NCBI RefSeq assembly: GCF_020216065.1
Contig: NZ_JAIWNA010000002.1
Coordinates: 496,001-560,000 of the forward strand
Origin: Nocardia rosealba
Lineage (GTDB): Bacteria; Actinomycetota; Actinomycetes; Mycobacteriales; Mycobacteriaceae
Direction: 5' to 3'
Length of the DNA: 64,000 bases
Shown: piece after piece, positions 34,144-42,406 of the stretch
How positions within the stretch are numbered: position 1 is the first letter of the stretch
Layout of the letters: each line of letters begins with the position of its first letter
Notes under the pieces: model-generated
Seen by the model: the letters and a program-made list of their open reading frames with translations, nothing else
Told to the model about the DNA's origin: nothing
The model's database searches: none
Translations under genes and position numbers: made by a program

Positions 34144-34581
34144 GTGCCGTCGGCTGACGGCAATTCGCGAAAAGCCCTGGTACTGACAACTATTGGAAGC
34201 CAGGTGTTGTTGCCCGACGGTGGTGAATGGTGCGGGAGCGGCGATCGGCAGGCGGTGGCGACCAGATTCCGGGACATCATCACCAATCCCCAGGCGATTG
34301 CCGATATCGGCGACGAGTTCGTCCACCGGACCAAGTGGTTCACCAATGGTGAGGTTCTCGCCCAGGCCACCGGCAACAACGGCCGGATGCTCGCCCTGGC
34401 GGGCCCACGCAATCCCTATCCCGCGCCGCTCGGCGTCATCAAGGAAGGTGCGTGGGCCGACCTGCTGCTCATCGACGGCGACCCCGTGGCTGATATCAGG
34501 GTGCTCACCGATCCAGAGAAGAACCTGGTGATCATCATGAAGGACGGTAAGCTGGTCAAGGACCTGCTCTCAGTGGACTGA
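34144..34581 (+). pseudogene. C-terminal fragment of an amidohydrolase
   Basis: The last ~100 codons are convincing amidohydrolase C-terminus: FVHRTKWFTNGEVLAQATGN, NPYPAPLGVIKEGAWADLLL and IDGDPVADIRVLTDPEKNLV. The catalytic metal-binding N-terminal two thirds are missing, and the sequence before about 34200 does not align. It lies directly after a short frame opening at the end of the MFS gene. A deletion has probably removed the rest. Confidence 0.7.
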
Positions 34582-34692
34582 CGGCACGGCCGTCGCGATA
34601 TCGGTGACGGTATCGCCGTGGATCACGTGACGTAAGTGCCGATCCGGTGCGGTGAGGACCGCGATGTCGCGCACCGGGTCGGCATCCAACGC
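34570..34692 (-). pseudogene. Second amidohydrolase C-terminal remnant, opposite strand
   Basis: The minus-strand frame reads LDADPVRDIAVLTAPDRHLR then HVIHGDTVTDI, the same C-terminal strand pattern as amidohydrolases (DGDP-DI-VL...VI-DG). Only about 40 codons survive. It ends 12 bases inside the plus-strand fragment, so the two relics are tail to tail. They differ in sequence and are not a simple inverted duplication. Confidence 0.5.
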
Positions 34693-34799
34693 GCTGGGGG
34701 CGCCCCCTGCCGAAGGCTGGGGGACGTCAGCAACCGACGACAACGCCGCAATTGTGCCTGCCATAACCCGCGACCTGCCGCATGATCCAAACGACGGAC

Positions 34800-35912
34800 T
34801 TAGTAGGAGCCGGTCACCGCGGGGTAGTCCGTATATCCCGCGGCGTCACCCGCGAAGTACGTGTCGCGGTTGCCGGCGGCGAGAGGGTGGCCGTGCGTGA
34901 ATCGATCGACGAGGTCTGGATTGGCGATGAAGGGGGCCCCGAAGGAAACCGCCTCGGCCAGCTGCCGTTCGAGTAGCTCGTTGCCGCTCGCTTGCGTAAA
35001 GCCGAGGTTGGCGATGACGGCGCCGCGGTAGTGGGCGCGGTAGCGGGTGAATGCGGTGAGGGTGTCGGTTCCTGTGTCGGGTTCCGGGCCGAGGAGGTGG
35101 AGGTAGGCGAGGTTGCTGTCGTCGAGGTGCTCGAGGAGCTGGTCGTACTCGTCCAGCGTCTCGGCGTCCGCTGTAAAGGCGGGCCCGTGATTCCAGTAGG
35201 GCGAGAGTTTGATTCCGATGCGGTCGCTGTCCCACACGCTGGTGACGGCGTCGACGATGTCGAGGAGGAACTGGGCTCGCTTCTCGCTGTTGCCGCCGTA
35301 GGCGTCGGTGCGCTGGTTGAGCCGTGGGTTGAGGAACTGGGCCACGAGGTGGGACACCTGCGCGTGGATCTCCAGGCCGTCGAATCCGGCGCGCAGGGCG
35401 TTGGCGGCTGCCTGCTGGTAGGTGCCGATCGTGGTGGCGATCTCTGCGGCGCTCAGAGCGCGTGGGGTGAGTGAGTCCTTCGGACCGTCGGGGGTGAAGG
35501 ACATCTCGTGGGGATTGATTGCCGACGGGCCGGCGGGGAGCCTGCCACCGTGGTGATCCGGGTGGGAGGCGGCGCCGGCGTGACCGAGTTGCGAGACGAT
35601 CCTGCCTCCCGCGGCGTGCACGGCTTCGGTGACCTCGGCCCAGCCGGCGGTCTGGGCGTCGGTGTATATGCCTGGGACGTTGATGAACCCGATCGCGTCC
35701 GTGCTGACCCAGGTCCCTTCGCTGATGATCAGGCCGGCGCCGGCGCGCTGCGCGTAGTAGGTGGCGTGCAGGGCGGTAGGGGCCAGTTCTTCGTTGCTGG
35801 CCCGAGCGCGTGTCATGGGAGCCATGACGACGCGGTTGGGCAGCTCGAGCGCGCCCAGTTGAACAGGCTGCAGGAGGGGCTGGGTGCCGGGTACTGAGGT
35901 CAGGTCGGACAT
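34800..35912 (-). CDS. Old yellow enzyme-family reductase with altered active-site pair
   Basis: A 370-residue protein from ATG 35912, with AGAG upstream. It has MAPMTRARASNEELAPTALH and the FMN phosphate site SFGAPFIANPDLVDRF. The substrate-anchoring HxxN or HxxH is replaced: the sequence is EIHAQVSHLVAQFL, so the first His is kept and the partner is Val, with a new His two residues later. Last gene of a quinone reductase-NADP oxidoreductase-OYE operon under TetR control. Confidence 0.9.
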   Translation of the reverse strand: MSDLTSVPGTQPLLQPVQLGALELPNRVVMAPMTRARASNEELAPTALHATYYAQRAGAGLIISEGTWVSTDAIGFINVPGIYTDAQTAGWAEVTEAVHAAGGRIVSQLGHAGAASHPDHHGGRLPAGPSAINPHEMSFTPDGPKDSLTPRALSAAEIATTIGTYQQAAANALRAGFDGLEIHAQVSHLVAQFLNPRLNQRTDAYGGNSEKRAQFLLDIVDAVTSVWDSDRIGIKLSPYWNHGPAFTADAETLDEYDQLLEHLDDSNLAYLHLLGPEPDTGTDTLTAFTRYRAHYRGAVIANLGFTQASGNELLERQLAEAVSFGAPFIANPDLVDRFTHGHPLAAGNRDTYFAGDAAGYTDYPAVTGSY

Positions 35913-35976
35913 GAGGATCTCTTTCGTGATGGAAGGTGCTCCTCGTGGGCTCGAGGAGCACAAGCGGGTTGGGGGA

Positions 35977-36579
35977 TCAGTCCTGCTGGAGGGCGTGGAG
36001 GGCGGACAGGGGGCCGCCGAGCTGGATGAGGCGTCCTCCCTCACGCAGCGTTCCGAGGTCGACGGGGGCGAAGCCGAACTCGGAGGTCAGGTTTCTCACG
36101 GTGTTCTTGGCATCGGCGTCGTCGCCGGCGAGGAACAGCACCTGCCGCCCTGCCTCGTGGCGGGGATCGGGTGCGATGAACTGCGCGTAGAGGGCGTTGA
36201 ACGCCTTGACCACGCGTGCGCCGGGAAGCAGGGAGGCTACGTATTCGCTCCCGGTGAGGTCGCCCAGATCGGCGATCTCCGGGGTCGGGGACAGGGAGGC
36301 GAACTGGTTGGTGGTGTCGATGACGACGGTCCTGTCCAGGCGGGGGAGCCCGGCGACGGCGTCAGGGATCTGCGGCCAGGGAACCGCGAGCACGACGAGG
36401 TCCGCGACGGCGGCCTCCGCAGGGGTTGCGGCCGTCGCGAGCGCGCCGAGGTCCTTGACCAGCGGGGCCAGGGAGGCAGGCCCTCGGCTGTTGCTGAGCA
36501 CGACCTCGTGGCCGTGACGGATCGCATGCCGGGCGATGGCCTGTGCGACTTCTCCAGCTCCGAGCATTCCGATCTTCAT
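35977..36579 (-). CDS. NADP oxidoreductase, coenzyme F420-dependent family-like
   Basis: A 200-residue protein with a Rossmann fold: KIGMLGAGEVAQAIARHAI, then VVLSNSRGP, which favours NADP(H). Later VLAVPWPQIPDAV and VVIDTTNQF match the NPR-type family that transfers hydride between NADPH and F420 or other deazaflavins. F420 use is an inference. Its ATG overlaps the upstream quinone reductase stop by four bases. Confidence 0.82.
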   Translation of the reverse strand: MKIGMLGAGEVAQAIARHAIRHGHEVVLSNSRGPASLAPLVKDLGALATAATPAEAAVADLVVLAVPWPQIPDAVAGLPRLDRTVVIDTTNQFASLSPTPEIADLGDLTGSEYVASLLPGARVVKAFNALYAQFIAPDPRHEAGRQVLFLAGDDADAKNTVRNLTSEFGFAPVDLGTLREGGRLIQLGGPLSALHALQQD

Positions 36580-37607
36580 CGTCCCGCCCCCTGTCCGGAG
36601 CCGGCCGCCCGCAGTGTGGTGAGCAGGACGGTCCCGCTCTTGGCGGGGCGACGGGCGTGCTCGACGGCCGCGTTGAAGTCGGCGAGATCGTAGCCGGCGG
36701 CGACTTCGAGCAGGTCCGGCCTGCGCTGCGCCAGATCCTGGGCGAAGGCGACATCCTCAGCCCGCTCCCTGGGGGTTCGGCTCATCCAGTGCAGTATCGA
36801 CACTCCCCGCACCGTCAGCTCCCGCGCGATGAGAGGCAGCGCCTCGAGCGGTGTCGTGCCGGAACTCAGATGTCCGTAGGAGATCAGAGTGCCACCGTCG
36901 GCGAGCAGTTCGGCGAGGTGCTGAGTCATGGCACCGCCGACACAGTCGAGGACCACATGGACGCCCCGCTCGCCGGCATGGCGGCGGACTTGTTGCTGCC
37001 AGTCGTCATCGCATGTCGCGATCACGGGCTGGGAGGGGTATAAGGTCCCCACCTTCTCGGCACCGGAGGTGCTGCGCACGAGGTTGATCAACCGCAGGTT
37101 GTGCCTGGCCGCGGCCGCGCTGACCAACCTGCCGATGGACGAACCGGCGGCGGTCTGAAGGACCGGACCCGTCTGCCCGCGCAGGGCCTTCTCCACCGCG
37201 CGGTACAGCATGCGCACCGTCAGCGGGTTGACCAGCATCAGGGCTGCGGTCTCGTCGCTGACTCCGTCCGGCACCGGCACCGCCAGATCGGCTGGGACCA
37301 CGACGAAGTCGCTCCACGTTCCCGGCGCCGGGAAAACCGCCACCCGCCGCCCCAGGAGCGGTGCACGGACGTTTGCTCCGACGCTCTCGACGACGCCCAT
37401 CCCCTCCACTCCGGGAGTCCGAGGCCCCCACTGCTGTTCCGGCTGCCCCGGTAGACCCTCCACACCGATCAGGTCCCCTGGATGGATGGGCCGGACCAGC
37501 ATGCGGACCAGAACCTCTCCGACGCCGGGACTCGGCCGGTGGCGTTCCTCCCTCAGGGTCAGTACCTGTGCGGCGTCCCCTTGCCGCGTGTGCTCCAGGG
37601 TGCGCAT
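36576..37607 (-). CDS. Zinc-independent medium-chain quinone oxidoreductase-like protein
   Basis: A 343-residue medium-chain dehydrogenase/reductase. N-terminal VLVRMLVRPIHPGDL and PGVEGMGVVESVG, then a nucleotide-binding QTAAGSSIGRLVSAAA. The catalytic zinc ligands of alcohol dehydrogenases are absent, as in quinone or enoyl reductases. ATG 37607 is set by GGAGG five bases upstream. First gene of the operon whose promoter holds a 24-base palindrome. Confidence 0.88.
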   Translation of the reverse strand: MRTLEHTRQGDAAQVLTLREERHRPSPGVGEVLVRMLVRPIHPGDLIGVEGLPGQPEQQWGPRTPGVEGMGVVESVGANVRAPLLGRRVAVFPAPGTWSDFVVVPADLAVPVPDGVSDETAALMLVNPLTVRMLYRAVEKALRGQTGPVLQTAAGSSIGRLVSAAAARHNLRLINLVRSTSGAEKVGTLYPSQPVIATCDDDWQQQVRRHAGERGVHVVLDCVGGAMTQHLAELLADGGTLISYGHLSSGTTPLEALPLIARELTVRGVSILHWMSRTPRERAEDVAFAQDLAQRRPDLLEVAAGYDLADFNAAVEHARRPAKSGTVLLTTLRAAGSGQGAGR

Positions 37608-37624
37608 CGGCGCCTCCACCTCTT

Positions 37625-37648
37625 CTTTAATGATGGTCATCATTAAAG
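37625..37648. promoter_or_regulatory. TetR operator between quinone reductase and TetR genes
   Basis: CTTTAATGATG-GT-CATCATTAAAG, perfect 11-base arms. A further half site, ATAATGATGA, follows at 37649-37658. It lies 17 bases upstream of the quinone reductase start and about 60 bases upstream of the TetR start, the usual arrangement for an autoregulated divergent TetR. Confidence 0.65.
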
Positions 37649-37705
37649 ATAATGATGAGGGGTAACCTTGAAAACGTCAAACACTGCCGACACAGGAGGG
37701 CGGCC

Positions 37706-38305
37706 ATGCCGCGGATCACCAGGGAAGACAAGGCCAGGAACCGGCAGAACATCGTCGAGGCGGCCGGGCGCATGTTCCGCTCGCAGGGCATCGATGCCGT
37801 AGGGATCGCCGAACTGATGAAGGAAGCGGGCCTGACCCACGGCGGCTTCTACAACCATTTCGCGTCCAAAGGGGACCTGGCCGCCGAGGCATGCAGTGCC
37901 TCGTTCCAAGCCTCTCTGTGCTCCCTGGATCACATCCTCGGGGAAGGCGACGATCTCACCGGCCCACCGCTGAAGCGAGTGGTGGACAACTATCTTTCGG
38001 CCGCCCACCGCGACGCCCTGGACGGCGGCTGTCCCTCCGCCTCCCTGGTCACCGACGCCGGACGGCACAGCGACACGGTCCAGAGCGCCTACGCAGCCGG
38101 CGTGGAGGGGTACCTCACCGGCTTCGCCGAGGAGTTCGCCCGCGAGCACGAAGGGGAGATCACCTCACAGGAGGCGCGGGAGCGCGCGGTGCTGCTGCTC
38201 AGCCGACTCGTAGGGGCGATGGCTCTCGCCCGCGCAGTGAGCCACGTCCAGCCCGAACTGTCCGACGAGATTCTGCGGACCTGTCGCGCCCACGCTCTCG
38301 ACTGA
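37706..38305 (+). CDS. TetR-family repressor
   Basis: A 199-residue protein from ATG 37706 with AGGAGGG upstream. Helix-turn-helix: IAELMKEAGLTHGGFYNHFASKGDLAAEA. The C-terminal domain has the conserved GGCPSASLVTDAGRHSD of a large NemR/AcrR-like group that senses electrophiles. Divergent from the reductase operon it probably represses. Confidence 0.92.
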   Translation: MPRITREDKARNRQNIVEAAGRMFRSQGIDAVGIAELMKEAGLTHGGFYNHFASKGDLAAEACSASFQASLCSLDHILGEGDDLTGPPLKRVVDNYLSAAHRDALDGGCPSASLVTDAGRHSDTVQSAYAAGVEGYLTGFAEEFAREHEGEITSQEARERAVLLLSRLVGAMALARAVSHVQPELSDEILRTCRAHALD

Positions 38306-38349
38306 CGGCTTCGCGTCGTCCAGCCCTGCGTACGAATTCCAGCTTCGGG

Positions 38350-38985
38350 TCAGCCTGGTTGATCGGAGGCGTACCGGGCGAGCGCGGTCTCAACCGCCTG
38401 CTCGACGGCGTAGCGGATGTCAGAGGCTGAGGGGTCCCAGTCGGTCAGCAGCATGCGGGGCCACAGGACGTAGTTGGCGATCATTCCGAGGAACTGGTTG
38501 GCGGCGCTCTCGGCGTCCGGGACGTAGGCGTTACCGGCCTCGTGCTCCGACTCGAGGTAGTGCTGGACCGAGGTGAAGTAGGGCAGCTTGCCGAGCTGGA
38601 ACTGCATCCGCCCCAGTTCGGGGAAGCGGGGCAGCTCGGCGATGACGATGCGGAACAGGGCTGTCATGCCGGGCCGGCCGATCAGGTCGGCGTAGCGATG
38701 GCCGATGGAGGTCAGGCCGGAACGCAGGTCTCCGGCCTGAGGCGGTGCGACGGCGCCTCCGGCGTCGCGCTGCCAGGACTCGGTGACGATGGCCTCGAAA
38801 AGGGCTGCCTTGGTGGGGAACTGCTTGAACAGGGTGGACTTCGAGACTGCCGCCCCTTCGGCAATGCGGGCGAGGGAAGTGCCGTCGTAACCGCGGTTGA
38901 GGAAAAGGTCCGTGGCTGCGGAGATGATCGCCTCACGCTTTTGCTGGGCGAGGCGGCGGTGATGTGTGGAGAGCTCTGCTGCCAT
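38350..38985 (-). CDS. TetR-family repressor
   Basis: A 211-residue protein from ATG 38985. The DNA-binding part includes ATDLFLNRGYDGTSLARIAE and AAVSKSTLFKQFPTKAALFE. The C-terminal portion fits the TetR C-terminal group found in AefR/AcrR-like repressors. It is divergent from an SDR; two operator copies lie between them. Confidence 0.92.
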   Translation of the reverse strand: MAAELSTHHRRLAQQKREAIISAATDLFLNRGYDGTSLARIAEGAAVSKSTLFKQFPTKAALFEAIVTESWQRDAGGAVAPPQAGDLRSGLTSIGHRYADLIGRPGMTALFRIVIAELPRFPELGRMQFQLGKLPYFTSVQHYLESEHEAGNAYVPDAESAANQFLGMIANYVLWPRMLLTDWDPSASDIRYAVEQAVETALARYASDQPG

Positions 38986-39012
38986 GCGTGCAGTATGCCC
39001 CAACTCCGAGGC

Positions 39013-39074
39013 GAGTCACTTGACTCACCTCCTTTGGTCTGCCTACAGTCGATGAAAGGCGAGTCACTCGACTC
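39013..39074. promoter_or_regulatory. Two TetR operators (TetR / SDR promoter)
   Basis: GAGTCA-CT-TGACTC at 39013-39026 is a perfect repeat. A second copy, GAGTCA-CT-CGACTC at 39061-39074, differs at one base. They lie 28 and 57 bases from the TetR and SDR starts respectively, and each is preceded by GGC. Confidence 0.65.
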
Positions 39075-39130
39075 GTATCTGATTGCGGCGCCCGCCGTCT
39101 CTCGAATGCCGTGCAATGAGGGAGCAACTG

Positions 39131-39889
39131 ATGACAGTCGACAGGATCGCTTTGGTGACCGGTGCGAACCGTGGCCTGGGTCGGAGTACGGCTCTTGCCC
39201 TGGCGGCGCGCGGAGTGCGGGTCGTGGTCACCCATCGCGGTGATGCGGCCGGGGCAGAGGAGACGACGCAGCAAGTGCACGCTGCGGGCGGGACTGCCGC
39301 TGTCGTGCGTCTCGACATCAGCGACGTCTCCTCTTTCGGAGTCTTCACTTCCGAGTTGAGCGGACTGCTCGAGCGGTGGGGGGTTTCGCGGCTCGATATC
39401 GTGGTCAACAACGCGGGGGTGGGTGTCTTCGGCCCGCTGGAAGCGGTCACGGCCGTCGACTTCGACACGGTGTTCGGCACGAACGTGCGTGGCACGTTCT
39501 TCCTTATCCAGTCGCTTGTGCCGTTGCTGGCGCAGGGTGCCCGCGTCATCAACGTCTCGTCGTCGTTGACTCGTCACACCAGTCCCGCGACCTCGGTCTA
39601 CTCCGCCTCGAAGGCCGCCGTCGAGGCCCTGAGCCGCACTCTGGCCGCAGAACTCGGCCCCCGCGGCATCCGAGTCAACTCCATTGCCCCGGGGCCGACC
39701 GCCACCGACTTCAACGGCGGTGCCATGCGCGATGACACCCAGATGCGCCAGGGTCTCGCCGGGCAGACCGCCCTCGGCCGCGTCGGCGAACCCGAGGAGA
39801 TCGGCGACGCCATCGCCACGCTGGCGTCGGAGGGCCTGCGCTGGATGACCGCCCAGCGCATCGAGGTCTCCGGCGGCGCCTTCCTCTGA
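39131..39889 (+). CDS. Short-chain dehydrogenase/reductase
   Basis: A 252-residue classical SDR. TGANRGLGRSTAL binds the cofactor, NNAGVGVFG follows, and the catalytic pair is YSASK. THRG after the second strand suggests NADP preference. The C-terminal VSGGAFL is typical. ATG 39131 has GGAG six bases upstream. It is probably induced when the divergent TetR releases its two operators. Confidence 0.92.
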   Translation: MTVDRIALVTGANRGLGRSTALALAARGVRVVVTHRGDAAGAEETTQQVHAAGGTAAVVRLDISDVSSFGVFTSELSGLLERWGVSRLDIVVNNAGVGVFGPLEAVTAVDFDTVFGTNVRGTFFLIQSLVPLLAQGARVINVSSSLTRHTSPATSVYSASKAAVEALSRTLAAELGPRGIRVNSIAPGPTATDFNGGAMRDDTQMRQGLAGQTALGRVGEPEEIGDAIATLASEGLRWMTAQRIEVSGGAFL

Positions 39890-39959
39890 TCGACCGGGCG
39901 AGCCTGTCCCGGACCGCGCCGGATTCATTCCGCCCGGTCTCGTCCTCGTCCAGCTCTGG

Positions 39960-40110
39960 GGCATCCGGGTCGCGCAGTGGGCGCCGGGCGCCGGCTTGTG
40001 GCGGGACTCCTCCACGTGAGCTGCCGGTTCATCTGCCGACGGTCCACCGGGTCGACGACTCGCAGCAGGTGCTCGGTCTTCGCGATCCGCCCGTACTCCG
40101 CGAACGCCGC
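39960..40110 (-). pseudogene. Tn3-family transposase fragment
   Basis: The minus strand encodes FAEYGRIAKTEHLLRVVDPV and DRRQMNRQLT, the conserved C-terminal end of Tn3-type transposases. The next conserved block, VEESRHKPA (normally ESRHKLA), follows only after a one-base frameshift near 40012. The rest of the gene, inverted repeats and resolvase are absent. A short decayed relic. Confidence 0.75.
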
Positions 40111-40118
40111 CCCGCAGG

Positions 40119-40322
40119 TCGACGTCGCTGTTGAGGACGCTGCTGATCTGTCGGATCGCGTCGCCCGGGCCGAGGCGCGCCTGTTTCGGGTCGGGGGGTC
40201 TATCTCACCGTGCACCCCGTCTCGGAATCCGGGCTGGCCGACGAGGGCGCCGCCGTCCGCGCGCTGGCGGCGAGTCTGCTCGTGGACACGTGCACCCTGT
40301 CCTATTGCGCGGCTCAGGCACG
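40119..40322 (+). pseudogene. Fragment of an SCO6880/TraC-like conjugation ATPase
   Basis: The plus strand reads VDVAVEDAADLSDRVARAEA, RLFRVG, then after a frameshift in a G-run (about 40190-40196) VYLTVHPVSESGLADEGAAV, RALAASLLVDT. This pattern resembles the N-terminal half of actinobacterial conjugal transfer ATPases of the SCO6880 group. Assignment is from memory of the family and should be searched. No start, ATP-binding motif or neighbouring tra gene remains. Confidence 0.45.
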
Positions 40323-40336
40323 GGTGTCTTGCGGCG

Positions 40337-40480
40337 GATCGGGTCGCAATCGACTTCGCGTTGGAGGCAAAGTGCTACGCGCGTACGAACGATGTCGGTG
40401 CGATAGCGGTCAGCCGCCTGATTTCGCGGCTGCGCTACCGCAACTTTGGTGTGCTCGTCACCCGCTCGCACGATTCACGC
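40337..40480 (+). pseudogene. Fragment of a restriction endonuclease-like protein
   Basis: Forty-eight codons read DRVAIDFALEAKCYARTNDV then SRLISRLRYRNFGVLVTRSH. The DFALEAK core matches the PD-(D/E)xK nuclease pattern of Mrr-like enzymes, and the following SRLIS-R-R-FGVLVT block is typical of that group. The frame is not open to any start, and the ends of the domain are missing. Confidence 0.5.
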
Positions 40481-40490
40481 ATACGCCTCG

Positions 40491-40886
40491 CTAGGCAGGG
40501 CCCAGTAGATCCCACCGGTTGCCGGCAATGTCCAAAAAGACCGCGACACAGCCATACGGCTCGGACCGCGGTTGCGTCACGAATTCGACGCCCGCTGCGA
40601 CCAACCGGGCATATTCTGACTGAAAGTCATCGACCCGCAGGAAGAATCCCACGCGACCGGCAACCTGGCTACCGACTACAGCTGCCTGCCGTTCACCATC
40701 CGCCCGCGCCAGCAGAATCCCGGTTTGCGCACCCGGCGGGCGAACCACCACCCACCGCTTGGGTCGGCCGTCGTCGGTCAGCGACGGCACGTCCTCGATC
40801 AGTTCGAACCTCAACACCGAGACGAAGAACTCGATGGCCGGGTCATACTCCTCGACCACGATCGCTACCAGCTCCAGATGCATCAT
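40491..40886 (-). CDS. VOC/glyoxalase-superfamily protein
   Basis: A 131-residue protein. Two beta-alpha-beta-beta-beta repeats: VAIVVEEYDPAIEFFVSVL with RWVVVRPPGAQTGILLA, and VGFFLRVDDFQSEYARLV with CVAVFLDIAGNRWDLLGP. Single-domain VOC proteins of this type include antibiotic-binding and isomerase-like members. ATG 40886 or 40883 is the likely start. Lies against the mobile-element relics. Confidence 0.85.
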   Translation of the reverse strand: MMHLELVAIVVEEYDPAIEFFVSVLRFELIEDVPSLTDDGRPKRWVVVRPPGAQTGILLARADGERQAAVVGSQVAGRVGFFLRVDDFQSEYARLVAAGVEFVTQPRSEPYGCVAVFLDIAGNRWDLLGPA

Positions 40887-40994
40887 CTGAGCATAGGAAG
40901 CCCGACCCATCAGCATGCTGATCCAGTGGTGGCGTGGCAATAGCCCACCTTTACGTCAGGCGCCAGGGTCCTTGCTCTGTGGCACTCTGGTGGC

Positions 40995-41246
40995 GTGGGC
41001 GAGCGTGACCAGGTCGGGCATGGTGGGGGAACCGATGCGATCCTCGAGAGGATTGCGGGCAGCACGGTGGATGCCGCCGGAACAGAGGTTCCCCCCGGCC
41101 AAGGGAATGGGGTTCGACCAGAAGCGCATCGCAAGTCTCGGCTTGTCCGGGTGCTCGTCTGCTCCTCGGTGTTCATCGCTGCTTTGTTGCTGGTCCTCCT
41201 GTGTGTAGGAGTGGCCTGGTTCGGGTTCTTGATTTTTCTCTTTTAG
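40995..41246 (+). CDS. Small membrane protein of unknown function
   Basis: 83 codons from a GTG. A hydrophilic N-terminal half is followed by basic RKSRLVR and one strong hydrophobic segment, VLVCSSVFIAALLLVLLCVG, ending within a few residues of the stop. Tail-anchored topology is predicted. No family recognised, and no clear ribosome binding site, so it may be spurious. Confidence 0.4.
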   Translation: MGERDQVGHGGGTDAILERIAGSTVDAAGTEVPPGQGNGVRPEAHRKSRLVRVLVCSSVFIAALLLVLLCVGVAWFGFLIFLF

Positions 41247-41474
41247 CGGTCTGCGACGCCGTCGAACGTTGGCCCGCCGGAACCGAGGCACCGTCATCGG
41301 CCCATCGGAACGATACCGATCGCAGGTCGCCGAGGCAGAGCGTGTGCGAGCAGCCGGGCAGGATTGGCGTGTCGAGAGAGGGAGTCTCGAAACCTCCTGA
41401 CCAGGCGATGTCACACTTCGGTTGGCTGCTCCGTCGACTCTGTGAACGTCGAAATCGCGATGAAGGAGCGGACC

Positions 41475-42254
41475 ATGGTGGAGCAGAAGAAGATTGCGGT
41501 GGCTGGGGCGACCGGTCGGCTGGGGCGGCACGTGGTGGATGTGCTGGTCGAGCGTGGGCATGAGGTTGTCGCGTTCTCCCGGGCCAACGGTGTCGACATC
41601 GAGAGCGGAGCCGGCCTCGATGAGGCTTTGTCTGGGGTCGACATCGTTATCGACGCGTCGAGCACCCCATCGGCCGATCAGCAGGTGGCCACGGAGTTCT
41701 TCACCGCTTCCGCGCGGAACCTGCACGCGGCGGGAGAGCGTGCCGGGGTCGAGCGGTTGGTCGTGGTGTCCATCATCGGGATCGACGGCTCGCTCGCCGG
41801 GTACAACGCCGCCAAGCTCGCGCACGAGCAGGAATTGCTCAAAGGTGCGCTGCCGGTGCAGATTCTGCGTGCGGCGCAGTTCCATGAACTCGTCGAGGTG
41901 ATGGTCGGGTGGGGCACCCAGGGCGATGTTGCTTACGTCCAGGGCATGCGCACCCAGTTGGTCGCCGCGCGGACCGTCGCCGAAGCGTTGGTCGATCTGG
42001 CGATGAGTCCGATTGCCGCCGAGGATATTCCGTTCCCCGAGATCGCGGGTCCGCAGCCGGAAACGATGGCTTCTGCCGCTGCGGCGCTGATAGCTGCTCG
42101 TGGCGACGCCCTGCAGATCATCGAGACCTCCGATGATGCCAACCCCGACCGCGAGCAATTCGAAAACGGCACCCTGTTGCCGTCCCCGCACGCCACACTG
42201 GCCGGTCCGTCCTTCGCAGAGTGGGTAGCCGCGACGGTAGCCGCCGCTCGCTGA
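41475..42254 (+). CDS. NAD(P)-binding protein, NmrA/atypical SDR-like
   Basis: A 259-residue protein. Begins KIAVAGATGRLGRHVVDVLV, the NAD(P) motif GxxGxxG of NmrA-like or atypical SDRs. VVVSIIGIDGSLAGYNAAK contains the residual YxxxK. C-terminal residues resemble substrate domains of sugar-nucleotide-epimerase-like regulators. GGAG lies six bases before the ATG. Oriented as the next gene, 152 bases upstream of it. Confidence 0.85.
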   Translation: MVEQKKIAVAGATGRLGRHVVDVLVERGHEVVAFSRANGVDIESGAGLDEALSGVDIVIDASSTPSADQQVATEFFTASARNLHAAGERAGVERLVVVSIIGIDGSLAGYNAAKLAHEQELLKGALPVQILRAAQFHELVEVMVGWGTQGDVAYVQGMRTQLVAARTVAEALVDLAMSPIAAEDIPFPEIAGPQPETMASAAAALIAARGDALQIIETSDDANPDREQFENGTLLPSPHATLAGPSFAEWVAATVAAAR

Positions 42255-42406
42255 CATTGCCCGCCTCATGGCGGCCTTGCCCGTGGACGACCTGCCGTTG
42301 ATTGAGTACCGAATGCATATTGTATGACTTCCAAAACAGATGATATTGTTCTCGTAACATACGGCACCCGGAAGGGTTGGTGCCGGAACGACACCTCGAG
42401 GAAGTC

